This document shows positions 16,504 through 24,849 of a stretch of 64,000 nt of DNA, piece after piece. Made by a program: the position numbers and the translations under genes. The DNA comes from Porticoccus sp033791605. GTDB lineage: Bacteria > Pseudomonadota > Gammaproteobacteria > Pseudomonadales > Porticoccaceae. A model generated the notes under the pieces. It was not told where the DNA came from and did not search any database. It saw only the letters and a program-made list of their open reading frames with translations. Within the stretch, counting starts at the first letter, position 1, and every line of letters begins with the position of its first letter. The stretch is taken from the NCBI GenBank assembly GCA_033791605.1, contig JASJGJ010000060.1:43466-107465 (forward strand). The letters are read 5' to 3'.

Positions 16504-17310
16504 TTAAAGGGATAACCAGATAGGACAGTGATCTGAGGGTTTTTCCATGGCTCGAATATCATGATCAATTCCGGTATCGGAAAGCATTTCCATGAGTGGT
16601 GATGTTGTCAACATCAGATCAATCCGTAATCCTCGCTTAGGTTCACGCTCAAACCCACGACTACGATAATCAAACCAGCTGTATCGATTAGTTTCATTGG
16701 CGTGAAAGTGCTGATAGCTATCCTTTAACCCCCAATGTTCCAGCTTTTGTAGCCATTCACGTTCCTCGGGTAGGAAACAACACTTTCCCGTACGTAACCA
16801 GCGTTTACGATTATCATCCCCAATACCGATGTCCTGATCCAATGGTGCCACATTCATATCACCCATAATCAATAACAGCTCATTAGGTGTGTGCTGACTG
16901 TCTATTTGCTCCAATAAATTAGCGTAAAACTGTTGTTTGCAGGGAAATTTCTGCGGGTGTTCCCGGTTTTCTCCTTGAGGAAAGTAGCCATTAAAAATAC
17001 CGAGCTTTTTGTCGTTAAGTTCGAATTTTCCAAAGACTAGGCGTTTTTGACTTTCTTCATTATCTTGGGAGAAGCCTTTATGGCTTTTGATCAATGGCAA
17101 ACGATAGAAAAGGGCCACTCCATAGTGACCTTTTTGTCCGTGATAAATGACGTCATACCCCAGCTCATGAATTTCTTTGAGGGGAAATTGGTCATCAGAA
17201 ACTTTGGTTTCCTGGATGCCAATAATATCGGGCGAATGTTTGTCAATGATGGCTTTTATTTGGTGCAGCCGTGCGCGGAGACCATTCGCGTTAAACGAAA
17301 CAATTTTCAT
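16504..17310 (-). CDS. xthA: Exodeoxyribonuclease III
   Basis: DNA repair enzyme: AP endonuclease, 3'-phosphodiesterase and 3'-5' exonuclease of the endonuclease/exonuclease/phosphatase fold. The 268-residue product has SFNANGLRARL (catalytic Asn), GIQETKV (metal-binding Glu, near residue 34), GDMNVAP (Asp/Asn pair near residues 150-152) and the final SDHCPIW motif with the general-base histidine. Length is typical. The ATG lies one base after the prc stop codon (TAA C ATG), so it is probably translated by coupling from prc. Confidence 0.97.
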   Translation of the reverse strand: MKIVSFNANGLRARLHQIKAIIDKHSPDIIGIQETKVSDDQFPLKEIHELGYDVIYHGQKGHYGVALFYRLPLIKSHKGFSQDNEESQKRLVFGKFELNDKKLGIFNGYFPQGENREHPQKFPCKQQFYANLLEQIDSQHTPNELLLIMGDMNVAPLDQDIGIGDDNRKRWLRTGKCCFLPEEREWLQKLEHWGLKDSYQHFHANETNRYSWFDYRSRGFEREPKRGLRIDLMLTTSPLMEMLSDTGIDHDIRAMEKPSDHCPIWLSL

Positions 17311-17311
17311 G

Positions 17312-19375
17312 TTAGGGGTTCTTGGCCTGTCTTACTGGCGAACGGGAAAGGCTCATGTAGTCTCCCATTATATTTCCCACCTCGTAGAGAATCGGATCTT
17401 TCTCAGAAAGAATACGGTCGTCGTCCTCGCCTGGCTTGCGTTGAGCACGCCATTCTTCTACTGATGGAAAAGCTTCTAACTTTTTGGCGGCACGCCGTTT
17501 ATTCTCCATGGATAATAATTTGTTGTCATACTCCATTGTTTCCCTGCGGCGATTTTCTTCATTCAGAGAAAGTTGTTTAATCTTGCGACGTTCACTGACC
17601 AGCGCTAGTTCATTGCTGAGATAGATTAGATCCGGGTCTGATTCTAATCGCTGTTGATGACGCCCCATAAGTGTATCAAGGGGGGCCGGGCTGGGAGTGT
17701 AGTGTCTGTGTGGGACAGGGGGGATTTTATCCCAAGGTAAAGCGTTATCTTCGCTGCTTTCACCTACTTTTTCTATATCGTAGAGGGAGGGCAATTTAAT
17801 GTCGGGAACTACGCCCATGTGTTGTGTACTTTCTCCTGATACACGATAAAACTTGGATTCCGTCAGTTTGATTTCACCTTCTTGTAGAGGTAGCTGAACT
17901 TGAACCGTACCTTTACCAAAGCTTTGCCCTCCAACCACTAAACCTCGACCATAATCCTGTATTGCTCCGGCAAAAATTTCGGAAGCAGAAGCACTTAATC
18001 GATTGATCAGGACCATCAATGGGCCCCGGTAATAGGCTTCACTTCTGGATCGATAGTTACGAGAGATATATTGGTCGGAATTGCGAACCTGAACAATAGG
18101 GCCTGGATCAATAAACAAATCTGTTAACGTTGTGGCTTCTTGAAGGAAGCCTCCACCATTATTTCGAAGGTCAAGAATAATACCATCAACTTCTTGCTCT
18201 CTAAGCTCGCCTAGCAAACGCATTACATCCTTTGTGGTGCTTTTGAAGTCGGGATCGCGATTGTAATAGGCTTCAACATCAAGGTAGAAAGTGGGGACTT
18301 CTATAACGCCGACACGGTATATACCACGATCATTATTAACCTCTATAACCTGTGCTTTGGCAGCTTGCTCTTCAAGTTGAATCTTATCTCTGATGATTGA
18401 TATTTCACGGTTGTTACCGGCTAGTTCTCCTGTAGATGGGATAATTTCAAGCCGTACAATACTATCTTTTTCTCCACGGATTAGTTTGACGACGTCATCC
18501 AGCCTCCAGCCAATAACATCAATCATTTCATCCTTATCTTGTCCTACACTCACAATTTTATCGCCAGCTTGGAGGATACCTTGTTTGTCAGCTGGGCCTC
18601 CAGGGACAACACTAACAATTTGAGTATGCTCATCTTCTAATTGAAGAACAGCACCAATACCGGTAAGAGACAGTGATAATGCTATTTGAAAGTTTTCTTT
18701 TGAACGTGGTGACATATAAGACGTATGGGGATCATAAAGCCCGGTCAACGCATTCATGTAAACTTGAAAAATATCTTCGCTATCACGTTGAGCCAATTGT
18801 TTTTTGAGGTTGGCATAACGTTTTATCAGTAATTCTCGAGCAGCCTCTGGTTCTTTATCATTGAGTCTTAACCGCAGATAGGCTTCTTTAATTCGTTTGC
18901 GCCAATAGTCATCTGCATCTTCAATTGTTATTGGCCATTCATTGCCCTCGACATCATAGGGTAGGTATTCATCTTTGGTTAGGTCAAATTGAAAGTCACT
19001 TTCTAGCAAGGCTATATTGCTCTGTAGCCGGTCGAGTGCTCTTTTATAATAGCGGTTATAAATGTCAAATCCGGCGGTTAGATCGCCCTCCTTGAGCATG
19101 TCATCAAGCTTAGTTTCCCACTGCGTGAATTCATTGATATCTTCTTGAAGAAAATAACTTTTTGCAGGATCCAGTTGGTCCACATACTGGTTTAATAAGT
19201 TACGTGAAAGTTCATCATTCGCGGGTTGCTGGCGATAGTGTTTTGTTGTCAGCTTTTCGATGATTTCAGTAGCTGTTTCCGCCTGATTTTGGGTGAATTT
19301 GACATCAGCGCTCACAACCGAACTGAGCAGTGTCAGTATTAGTGGTAGTACAAATTTTTTTAATGAAAAAAGCAT
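17312..19375 (-). CDS. prc: Carboxy-terminal (tail-specific) protease Prc
   Basis: Periplasmic serine protease that degrades or trims proteins from the C-terminus, such as precursors of penicillin-binding protein 3 and murein hydrolases in E. coli. The 687-residue product has a signal peptide (residues 1-23, ending SSVVSA), an N-terminal helical domain, a PDZ domain around residues 235-325 and the S41 protease core. The catalytic dyad is expected at Ser463 in SASASEIFAGAI and Lys488 in SFGKGTVQ. The C-terminal basic/acidic DUF3340-type region is present. Length is close to E. coli Prc (682). xthA follows one base later. Confidence 0.96.
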   Translation of the reverse strand: MLFSLKKFVLPLILTLLSSVVSADVKFTQNQAETATEIIEKLTTKHYRQQPANDELSRNLLNQYVDQLDPAKSYFLQEDINEFTQWETKLDDMLKEGDLTAGFDIYNRYYKRALDRLQSNIALLESDFQFDLTKDEYLPYDVEGNEWPITIEDADDYWRKRIKEAYLRLRLNDKEPEAARELLIKRYANLKKQLAQRDSEDIFQVYMNALTGLYDPHTSYMSPRSKENFQIALSLSLTGIGAVLQLEDEHTQIVSVVPGGPADKQGILQAGDKIVSVGQDKDEMIDVIGWRLDDVVKLIRGEKDSIVRLEIIPSTGELAGNNREISIIRDKIQLEEQAAKAQVIEVNNDRGIYRVGVIEVPTFYLDVEAYYNRDPDFKSTTKDVMRLLGELREQEVDGIILDLRNNGGGFLQEATTLTDLFIDPGPIVQVRNSDQYISRNYRSRSEAYYRGPLMVLINRLSASASEIFAGAIQDYGRGLVVGGQSFGKGTVQVQLPLQEGEIKLTESKFYRVSGESTQHMGVVPDIKLPSLYDIEKVGESSEDNALPWDKIPPVPHRHYTPSPAPLDTLMGRHQQRLESDPDLIYLSNELALVSERRKIKQLSLNEENRRRETMEYDNKLLSMENKRRAAKKLEAFPSVEEWRAQRKPGEDDDRILSEKDPILYEVGNIMGDYMSLSRSPVRQAKNP

Positions 19376-19645
19376 AGTGTTTTCAGTGTCTTGTCAGTAT
19401 GTGGAGGGTCGAGTGTACCAAACTTATAGGCTTATAGACCCTGTATAGTTCCAAATGTTTAAAGTTTTCACATAAATAGTTTCTTTTCGGCCAGTATGGA
19501 GCCAAGTATTAATTGCTTAGTATAAAGATTGTGACAATCTGGAACCAAATGGGCTTATGCTCAATGATAATGATTAAAGCCCATTGATAGTGTGATAAAA
19601 GGGTGGAATTATGAACACTCTTTCAGTAAGCGGTAACCGGGTATT

Positions 19646-20428
19646 ATGGATAAAATGACACGTCCTGCAGCATTAATCACTGGCGGTGCAACCCGGTTAG
19701 GTTTGGCTTTTGCAAAGATGTTGGCTAACGCAGGCTACGATATTGCCTTGCATTACCATCGTTCTGTAACGGCAGCGACGTCTGCTGTAGAAGAGATAGA
19801 AACCTTGGGTGTCAGATGCATTGCTTTCCAAGCTGATCTTGCTGCACCCGCGCCAGAAGCGCTGATAAATCGGGTTATTGATGAATTGCCTAATCTTGGT
19901 GTATTGATTAACAGTGCATCTGCCTATGAAGCTGCAACCATTGCTGATACGAGTATGGCATTGTTACAGCAGCAATTTACAGTGAATTTTTTTGCCCCCT
20001 TTTTGTTAACCCAAGCATTTGCCAATCTGTGTAGTGTTAAATCGGGCTCTAAGGGCATCATTATTAATATTTTGGATAATAAAATTGCCTTTCAGCAAAA
20101 TAGTTATGCGGCATACTTATTATCGAAAAAAGCCCTTATGGAATTTACGCAACTTGCCGCCATGGAATATGCACCCAATGTTCGTATCAATGGAATAGCG
20201 CCTGGCGTCGTTCTGCCCGGAACTGAAAGAACGGATGACTATGTGGCATGGCGGGTTAATGGTATCCCCTTAAAAAAACAGGGTAATGTGAGCCATTTGT
20301 TGAGTGCCATGAATTATTTATTAAGCAATGAGTTTGTAACGGGACAAATTCTTATGGTTGATGGCGGGGAAAGTCTCAATCACCAAGGCCTTAATGCCGC
20401 ACAGTTTAATGATAGGGATCATGCATAA
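19646..20428 (+). CDS. folM: Short-chain dehydrogenase, pteridine reductase (FolM-like)
   Basis: NADPH-dependent reductase of the SDR family, 260 residues. It has the nucleotide motif TGGATRLGLAFA (residues 12-23), the NSASAYE segment in place of NNAG, and the active-site YLLSK (Tyr-x3-Lys). The TGGATRxG form with Arg after Ala-Thr is typical of pteridine reductases (FolM / PTR1), which reduce dihydromonapterin or dihydrofolate. A folK-like gene begins 2 bp after its stop, which supports a pterin role. The upstream 270-bp gap from prc carries no gene. The exact substrate is inferred. Confidence 0.82.
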   Translation: MDKMTRPAALITGGATRLGLAFAKMLANAGYDIALHYHRSVTAATSAVEEIETLGVRCIAFQADLAAPAPEALINRVIDELPNLGVLINSASAYEAATIADTSMALLQQQFTVNFFAPFLLTQAFANLCSVKSGSKGIIINILDNKIAFQQNSYAAYLLSKKALMEFTQLAAMEYAPNVRINGIAPGVVLPGTERTDDYVAWRVNGIPLKKQGNVSHLLSAMNYLLSNEFVTGQILMVDGGESLNHQGLNAAQFNDRDHA

Positions 20429-20430
20429 CA

Positions 20431-20859
20431 ATGGCGGAACAAGAGCTACATCAGGCAATTATTTCTGTGGGGTCTAATATTAACCCACAGATAAATATTC
20501 CAGGATCACGTGACATACTGTCTAGAGAAGCCAAGCTTATCGATTACGCCGATACCATTGAAACTGCCCCTGTTGGATATGAAAATCAGCCAAACTTTCT
20601 TAATACAGCCTATTTGGTAGCCACTTCGCTACAATTTGACGATTTTAATGCTTTTTTGAAGTCCATTGAAGACCGTATGGGGCGCGAACGTGGGCCTATA
20701 AAATCTGGCCCACGAACCATTGATTTGGATATTGTTGTTTGGGATGGAGAGGTGCTGAGTAATGACTATTACCAGTATGATTATGTATCTATTCCAGTTG
20801 CTCAAATTATGATGGCCAATCAAATAACCCTCTGCGATAACGAGGGAATTTCTCGCTAA
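20431..20859 (+). CDS. folK: FolK-like HPPK, shortened C-terminus
   Basis: Resembles 6-hydroxymethyl-7,8-dihydropterin pyrophosphokinase, which transfers pyrophosphate from ATP to the pterin in folate synthesis. Visible family parts are the ISVGSNINP start, ETAPVGYENQPNFLNTAYLV, and the Mg/ATP motif GPRTIDLDIVVW with the two aspartates. At 142 residues it is shorter than usual (about 160) and lacks the PHxxxxxRxFxLxPL block that follows in standard FolK, where a conserved His and Arg contact ATP; instead it reads DYVSIPVAQIM and stops soon after. It may be a specialised paralogue that works with the adjacent pteridine reductase, or a weakened enzyme. Confidence 0.75.
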   Translation: MAEQELHQAIISVGSNINPQINIPGSRDILSREAKLIDYADTIETAPVGYENQPNFLNTAYLVATSLQFDDFNAFLKSIEDRMGRERGPIKSGPRTIDLDIVVWDGEVLSNDYYQYDYVSIPVAQIMMANQITLCDNEGISR

Positions 20860-20928
20860 TCTCAAGGGGTGTATGGTGATAAGTAGGTTGTTGTAACAAG
20901 TATGACCCTACAATTAAACCAACAAAAA

Positions 20929-20964
20929 AAAGGTATTCACCAAATGGATATGAATAATACCTTC
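20929..20964 (-). terminator. Terminator-like hairpin reading leftward
   Basis: AAGGTATTC (20930-20938) and GAATAATACCTT (20952-20963) can pair with a small bulge and a 13-base loop; on the minus strand the stem is followed by a run of eight T. No minus-strand gene ends here, so it would block antisense transcription coming from mdh. Confidence 0.3.
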
Positions 20965-20992
20965 GAATAAGTGAAATTTTGCACAACTTGCT

Positions 20993-20998
20993 TATAAT
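20993..20998 (+). promoter_or_regulatory. Possible -10 element of mdh
   Basis: TATAAT preceded by TTGCT and followed by GG lies 41 bp before the mdh GTG start. A good -35 at correct spacing is not visible, but the location after a gene end and before a strongly expressed housekeeping gene is suggestive. Confidence 0.4.
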
Positions 20999-21039
20999 GG
21001 CCGACCATTCTAGTTATCAACTTGTCTTGGAGAGATATC

Positions 21040-22020
21040 GTGAAAGCACCTGTTCGTGTAGCTGTCACCGGAGCCGCCGGCCAAATTAGTTATTCCCTAT
21101 TATTTCGCATTGCCTCTGGCCAAATGCTGGGTGAAGATCAGCCCGTCATCATACAAATGCTTGAAATAACGCCTGCACTGGAAGCCCTTAAGGGGGTTGC
21201 TATGGAACTGGACGATTGTGCCTTTCCTCAGCTAGCCGGTATGGTCTGTACAGATGATCCCAACGTTGCTTTCAAAGATGCTGATTATGCTCTATTGGTA
21301 GGTGCACGTCCTCGCGGTCCCGGTATGGAGCGTAAAGACTTACTTGAAGCCAATGCCGCAATTTTCTCTGCACAAGGTAAGGCTATTAACGATAACGCTT
21401 CTAAGGATATTAAAGTCTTGGTTGTGGGTAACCCTGCGAACACCAATGCTTTGATCGCCCAGCGTAATGCTCCTGATATTAACCCGCGCCAATTCACAGC
21501 AATGATGCGTCTTGATCATAATCGTGCCATGACCCAACTTGCACAAAAAACTGGCAAGACCGTAAACGACGTCACTAACATGCTAGTGTGGGGTAATCAC
21601 TCTGCTACTCAATACCCAGATTTACATCACCCTAAAGTTTCAGGTGAAACAGCGATTAATCTAGTTGATCAAAGCTGGTATGAAGAAGAGTTTATCCCAA
21701 CTGTACAGCAACGTGGTGCTGCCATTATTAAAGCTCGAGGCGCTTCATCTGCAGCTTCAGCTGCCAATGCTGCTATTGACCACATGCATGATTGGGCCTT
21801 AGGTACACCTGACGGTGACTGGGTCAGTATGGGTGTTTACAGTGATGGCAGCTATGGTATTACTGAAGGCCTAATCTACTCATTCCCTTGTGTCTGTAAA
21901 AATGGTGATTGGGAAATTGTTCAAGGCTTAGAAATCAATGAATTCTCACGCGGTAAGATGTCCGCAACTGAGCTGGAATTGACTGAAGAGCGTGATGCAG
22001 TACAGCATTTGTTGCCATAA
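21040..22020 (+). CDS. mdh: Malate dehydrogenase (NAD)
   Basis: TCA-cycle enzyme interconverting malate and oxaloacetate. The product (326 residues) has the NAD motif VTGAAGQISYSLLFRIASG near the N-terminus, GARPRGPGMERKDLL (mobile-loop arginines near residues 92-101) and the catalytic VWGNHSATQYPDL (histidine of the His-Asp pair). This is the MDH type found in Burkholderia, Neisseria and many marine gammaproteobacteria rather than the E. coli type. Start set at GTG 21040 because GGAGAG lies 5 bp before it; a TTG at 21022 is in frame but has no ribosome site. A strong terminator follows. Confidence 0.97.
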   Translation: MKAPVRVAVTGAAGQISYSLLFRIASGQMLGEDQPVIIQMLEITPALEALKGVAMELDDCAFPQLAGMVCTDDPNVAFKDADYALLVGARPRGPGMERKDLLEANAAIFSAQGKAINDNASKDIKVLVVGNPANTNALIAQRNAPDINPRQFTAMMRLDHNRAMTQLAQKTGKTVNDVTNMLVWGNHSATQYPDLHHPKVSGETAINLVDQSWYEEEFIPTVQQRGAAIIKARGASSAASAANAAIDHMHDWALGTPDGDWVSMGVYSDGSYGITEGLIYSFPCVCKNGDWEIVQGLEINEFSRGKMSATELELTEERDAVQHLLP

Positions 22021-22032
22021 TTGCTCACTACT

Positions 22033-22063
22033 AAAAAAAGCGTCCTGCGGGACGCTTTTTTTG
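22033..22063 (+). terminator. Rho-independent terminator after mdh
   Basis: AAAAAAAGCGTCC - TGC - GGGACGCTTTTTTT: perfect six-base-pair GC-rich stem extended by A/T pairs, ending in a T-run, 12 bp after the mdh stop. Confidence 0.93.
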
Positions 22064-22201
22064 TGCCTGAACTTTCTTACAATAGAATAATTCCTTAGTA
22101 AGTCATCAGATATAGTGCTATCAACCCTTACTCTAAATAATGGATACCTATTTTTAGCCGTCGAGTGCCATGTGTTCTAAACTTATAGGTGAGGAATTGA
22201 G

Positions 22202-22714
22202 ATGGTGATATTGCATACAAACTCAGGTCTTGTAACACGGCTAGTATTGATACCGAATCGGTCTCTTGATTGGTCGGGGAATGTGCAGGTTATATTAGCT
22301 GTTGCTGTTGCACTCACTATGATCTCTACCCCGATCGTATTTATGGGAGGGTGGGTGATAATCCCCATGGCGCTATTACAATTGACAGCTCTTACATTAG
22401 GGCTTTATTTTACGCTTCGGAAGCTTACCTATCATGAGGTGATTACCCTAAAGAATGGAACGTTGTCTCTTGAGCGAGGCAGATATAAGCTTGAAACCAG
22501 CAATACTTTTCCCAAAAGTTCAGTGCGTATTTTCGTTGAAGATTATGAGCGACCTCTCGATTTACCTAATATAGGCCTGATTGCTGATGGACATTGTTAT
22601 CCATTGGGTGAATTTCTTAATCGAGATGACCGTTTTAAATTGGCACGAGTACTTAAAAATCAGCTAAATTTAAGAATATCGCATTTGAATTCTTTTCATC
22701 CCGTCAGTTTTTGA
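22202..22714 (+). CDS. DUF2244 domain integral membrane protein
   Basis: Protein of unknown function, 170 residues, resembling DUF2244. Two membrane helices lie close together at about residues 29-70 (VILAVAVALTMISTPIVF and IIPMALLQLTALTLGLYFTL), preceded by a short N-terminal segment with the RLVLIPNRSLDW motif. They are followed by a soluble domain (YHEVITLKNGTLSLERGRY...) with the ending GHCYPLGEFLNRDDRFKLARVLKNQL. It stands alone between mdh and bcp. Start is ATG 22202, with GAGGAATTGAG upstream giving a plausible ribosome site. Confidence 0.82.
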   Translation: MVILHTNSGLVTRLVLIPNRSLDWSGNVQVILAVAVALTMISTPIVFMGGWVIIPMALLQLTALTLGLYFTLRKLTYHEVITLKNGTLSLERGRYKLETSNTFPKSSVRIFVEDYERPLDLPNIGLIADGHCYPLGEFLNRDDRFKLARVLKNQLNLRISHLNSFHPVSF

Positions 22715-22761
22715 TAAAGTGCTTCCTACTTGGAAGTAATAGCAAAAATAGGAGCACATCA

Positions 22762-23238
22762 ATGGCTTTTCCCGAAGTGGGGCAGTCAGCCCCCGGTTTC
22801 AGCCTACAAAACCAGCGCGGAGAGACCGTTACCCTTGATGAGTTTAAGGGGAAGAAAAACATTGTGTTGTATTTTTACCCGAAAGCAATGACGCCAGGTT
22901 GTACGGTACAGGCATGTGGTATTCGTGATAGCCAGTCGGAATTTGCTGCTGTGGATACGGTGGTTTTGGGGGTTAGTCCCGACCCTTTCCCAAGGCTTGC
23001 GCGTTTTGAAGAAAAACAGGAGTTGAATTTCGACTTACTGTCAGATGAGGATCATGCCATTACTGAATCCTACGGTTGCTGGGATTTGAAAAAGTTTATG
23101 GGCCGTGAGTTTATGGGCGTTCTAAGGACAACCTTTATTATCAACAAAGAAGGTAATATTTCCCTAGTGATGAACAAGGTAAAAACCAAAACCCACCATG
23201 ACGATGTTTTGGCTTGGATAAAAGGTAATCTTGTTTGA
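22762..23238 (+). CDS. bcp: Thioredoxin-dependent peroxiredoxin Bcp
   Basis: Cytosolic peroxidase reducing hydrogen peroxide and organic hydroperoxides with electrons from thioredoxin. The 158-residue product has the peroxiredoxin active site FYPKAMTPGCTVQACG, with Cys47 as peroxidatic and Cys52 as likely resolving cysteine, typical of Bcp/PrxQ. Start at ATG 22762, preceded by AGGAG at 7 bp; the frame is open further upstream into the DUF2244 gene, but that extension is not family-like. It fits with trxB at 54.0 kb as the electron source. Confidence 0.95.
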   Translation: MAFPEVGQSAPGFSLQNQRGETVTLDEFKGKKNIVLYFYPKAMTPGCTVQACGIRDSQSEFAAVDTVVLGVSPDPFPRLARFEEKQELNFDLLSDEDHAITESYGCWDLKKFMGREFMGVLRTTFIINKEGNISLVMNKVKTKTHHDDVLAWIKGNLV

Positions 23239-23329
23239 GTCTACAGCCCTGCACCTAATAGTTTTACCCATTGCAGTTATATTTCTTTTGTATGCTGCTC
23301 CCTATTAATAAATTTATTGAGGTAATTGA

Positions 23330-23665
23330 ATGTCTTTCGATCTTTCACACGTTGTTATGGCCGCTGCTGCTCCAGCGTCTCAAGAACCGAATCCACTTTA
23401 TACGTTGCTCATGTTTGGTGGGTTGTTTGTATTTATGTATTTTATAATCATTCGCCCACAAAGGAAGCGAGCGAAGGAACATAAAGAGTTGACGGGTTCT
23501 TTAGGGAAGGGTGACGAGGTAGTGATGAACAGTGGTTTACTTGGAAAAATCTCTAAACTGGATGAAGCTTATATCGTCATTGAAGTGGCTAATAATGTAG
23601 AGCTGAAATTCCAGCGAGCGGCAGTTCATGCTGTTCTCCCAAAGGGTACCATCAAGCAAATTTGA
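23330..23665 (+). CDS. yajC: Sec translocon accessory protein YajC
   Basis: Small inner-membrane subunit of the SecDF-YajC complex that assists protein export. The 111-residue product has one transmembrane helix at about residues 25-44 (YTLLMFGGLFVFMYFIII) directly followed by the hallmark RPQRKRAKEH, then a soluble domain with GDEVVMNSGLLGKISKLDEAYIVIEVANNVELKFQRAAV. GAGGTAATTGA before the ATG is a good ribosome site. Unusually, tgt, secD and secF are not next to it; it stands between bcp and a PLP-enzyme gene and has its own terminator. Confidence 0.95.
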   Translation: MSFDLSHVVMAAAAPASQEPNPLYTLLMFGGLFVFMYFIIIRPQRKRAKEHKELTGSLGKGDEVVMNSGLLGKISKLDEAYIVIEVANNVELKFQRAAVHAVLPKGTIKQI

Positions 23666-23671
23666 TAATGT

Positions 23672-23702
23672 AATAAGGCCGCATCAGCGACCTTATTTTT
23701 TA
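23672..23702 (+). terminator. Terminator after yajC
   Basis: AATAAGGCCGC - ATCA - GCGACCTTATTTTTT: stem with one internal mismatch, followed by a T-run, 6 bp after the yajC stop. Confidence 0.75.
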
Positions 23703-23769
23703 CCTAGTTTTTTGATAAAAAAATGGTCATAAAGAATAATGACAAAACGACCTACTGACCAGGCTATGA

Positions 23770-24777
23770 TTGATTTCGTATAATCTTATGCTGAATTTTC
23801 CTAAAAAATGCTCTTTGGCACAAACTCCGACACCGCTTCAGCCTCTGAATCGAATTTCTGAGCAATTAGGAGGTCCTCGTATTTGGGTTAAACGAGATGA
23901 TCTAACGGGGTGCGCTGTTAGCGGAAATAAGGTTCGAAAGCTCGAGTATGTGTTGAACGAAGCGCTGGAAGTTGGCGCAGATACATTGATTACTTGTGGT
24001 GGCGTTCAATCTAATCATTGTCGTGCCACCGCTATTTTGGGCGCTCAACTTGGTTTAAAGGTTCATTTACTGCTACGTGGCGCGCCTCCAGAGGAGGAAA
24101 GCTTGGGGAATCTGTTTTTGGACCAACTGTCTGGAGCCGAAATAACGTATTACCCAATTTCTGAATATAAAAAACTACCTAATTTATTTGAGCGCTGGCA
24201 ACAACATTACCGTGCCTTGGGAAAAATCCCCTTTTTGATACCTACTGGGGCAAGCAATGGTACCGGTGCGTGGGGTTATATAGACTGTGCCAAAGAGCTG
24301 GCTAAAGATTTTAGTCAGCACCAAATATCACCTGCACTTATTGCATGCGCAACAGGTTCTGGGGGCACCCAAGCTGGATTAACACTTGGCGCAGAATTAT
24401 TTCAGCTAAATGCTCCTGTTCTGGGTCTGGCGGTCTGTGATGACGCTGAGTATTTTCAAAAAAAAGTGCGTATGGATATGAGGAATTGGCAATCGGAGTA
24501 TCAGCAGCCACTTGATGTAGAAAAGTTGGTGATACACGTCAATGATCAGTATATTGGTCCCGGTTATGCCAAGGCTACAGCAGAAATTTTTGCGACTATC
24601 TCCTCTCTTGCCAAAACTGAAGGTTTAATTCTCGATCCAGTCTACAGTGGTAAAGCATTTCATGGCTTGCTTGAAGAGATTAAGCTTGGTCAATACGCTG
24701 ACGCCAATGATATTGTTTTTATTCATACGGGTGGTTTATTTGGCTTGTTAGCTCAGAGGAATCAGTTAACGATCTAA
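23770..24777 (+). CDS. PLP-dependent D-cysteine desulfhydrase / ACC deaminase family protein
   Basis: Fold-type II pyridoxal-phosphate enzyme of 335 residues. The PLP lysine is in SGNKVRKLEY (Lys54), preceded by the family motif IWVKRDDLTG, and the phosphate-binding loop GSGGTQAG is near residue 198. D-cysteine desulfhydrase (D-cysteine to pyruvate, sulfide and ammonia) is the most common activity of this group; ACC deaminase and other D-amino-acid lyases are alternatives. The start is uncertain: TTG 23770 gives an N-terminus that aligns better with E. coli DcyD, while ATG 23788 follows a TATAAT by 3 bp and has no ribosome site. The symporter gene follows directly. Confidence 0.82.
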   Translation: MISYNLMLNFPKKCSLAQTPTPLQPLNRISEQLGGPRIWVKRDDLTGCAVSGNKVRKLEYVLNEALEVGADTLITCGGVQSNHCRATAILGAQLGLKVHLLLRGAPPEEESLGNLFLDQLSGAEITYYPISEYKKLPNLFERWQQHYRALGKIPFLIPTGASNGTGAWGYIDCAKELAKDFSQHQISPALIACATGSGGTQAGLTLGAELFQLNAPVLGLAVCDDAEYFQKKVRMDMRNWQSEYQQPLDVEKLVIHVNDQYIGPGYAKATAEIFATISSLAKTEGLILDPVYSGKAFHGLLEEIKLGQYADANDIVFIHTGGLFGLLAQRNQLTI

Positions 24778-24849
24778 ACTTCCTCTTTGCCTCTCCCCCA
24801 GCCGCAGATACAGATAAAATCCCATTCACCTACGTTAGGACATATCGCT

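Noticed and set aside
17047..17580. 177-codon plus-strand frame across prc and xthA
   Set aside because: Antisense to two well-supported genes with all their catalytic motifs; product is not protein-like.
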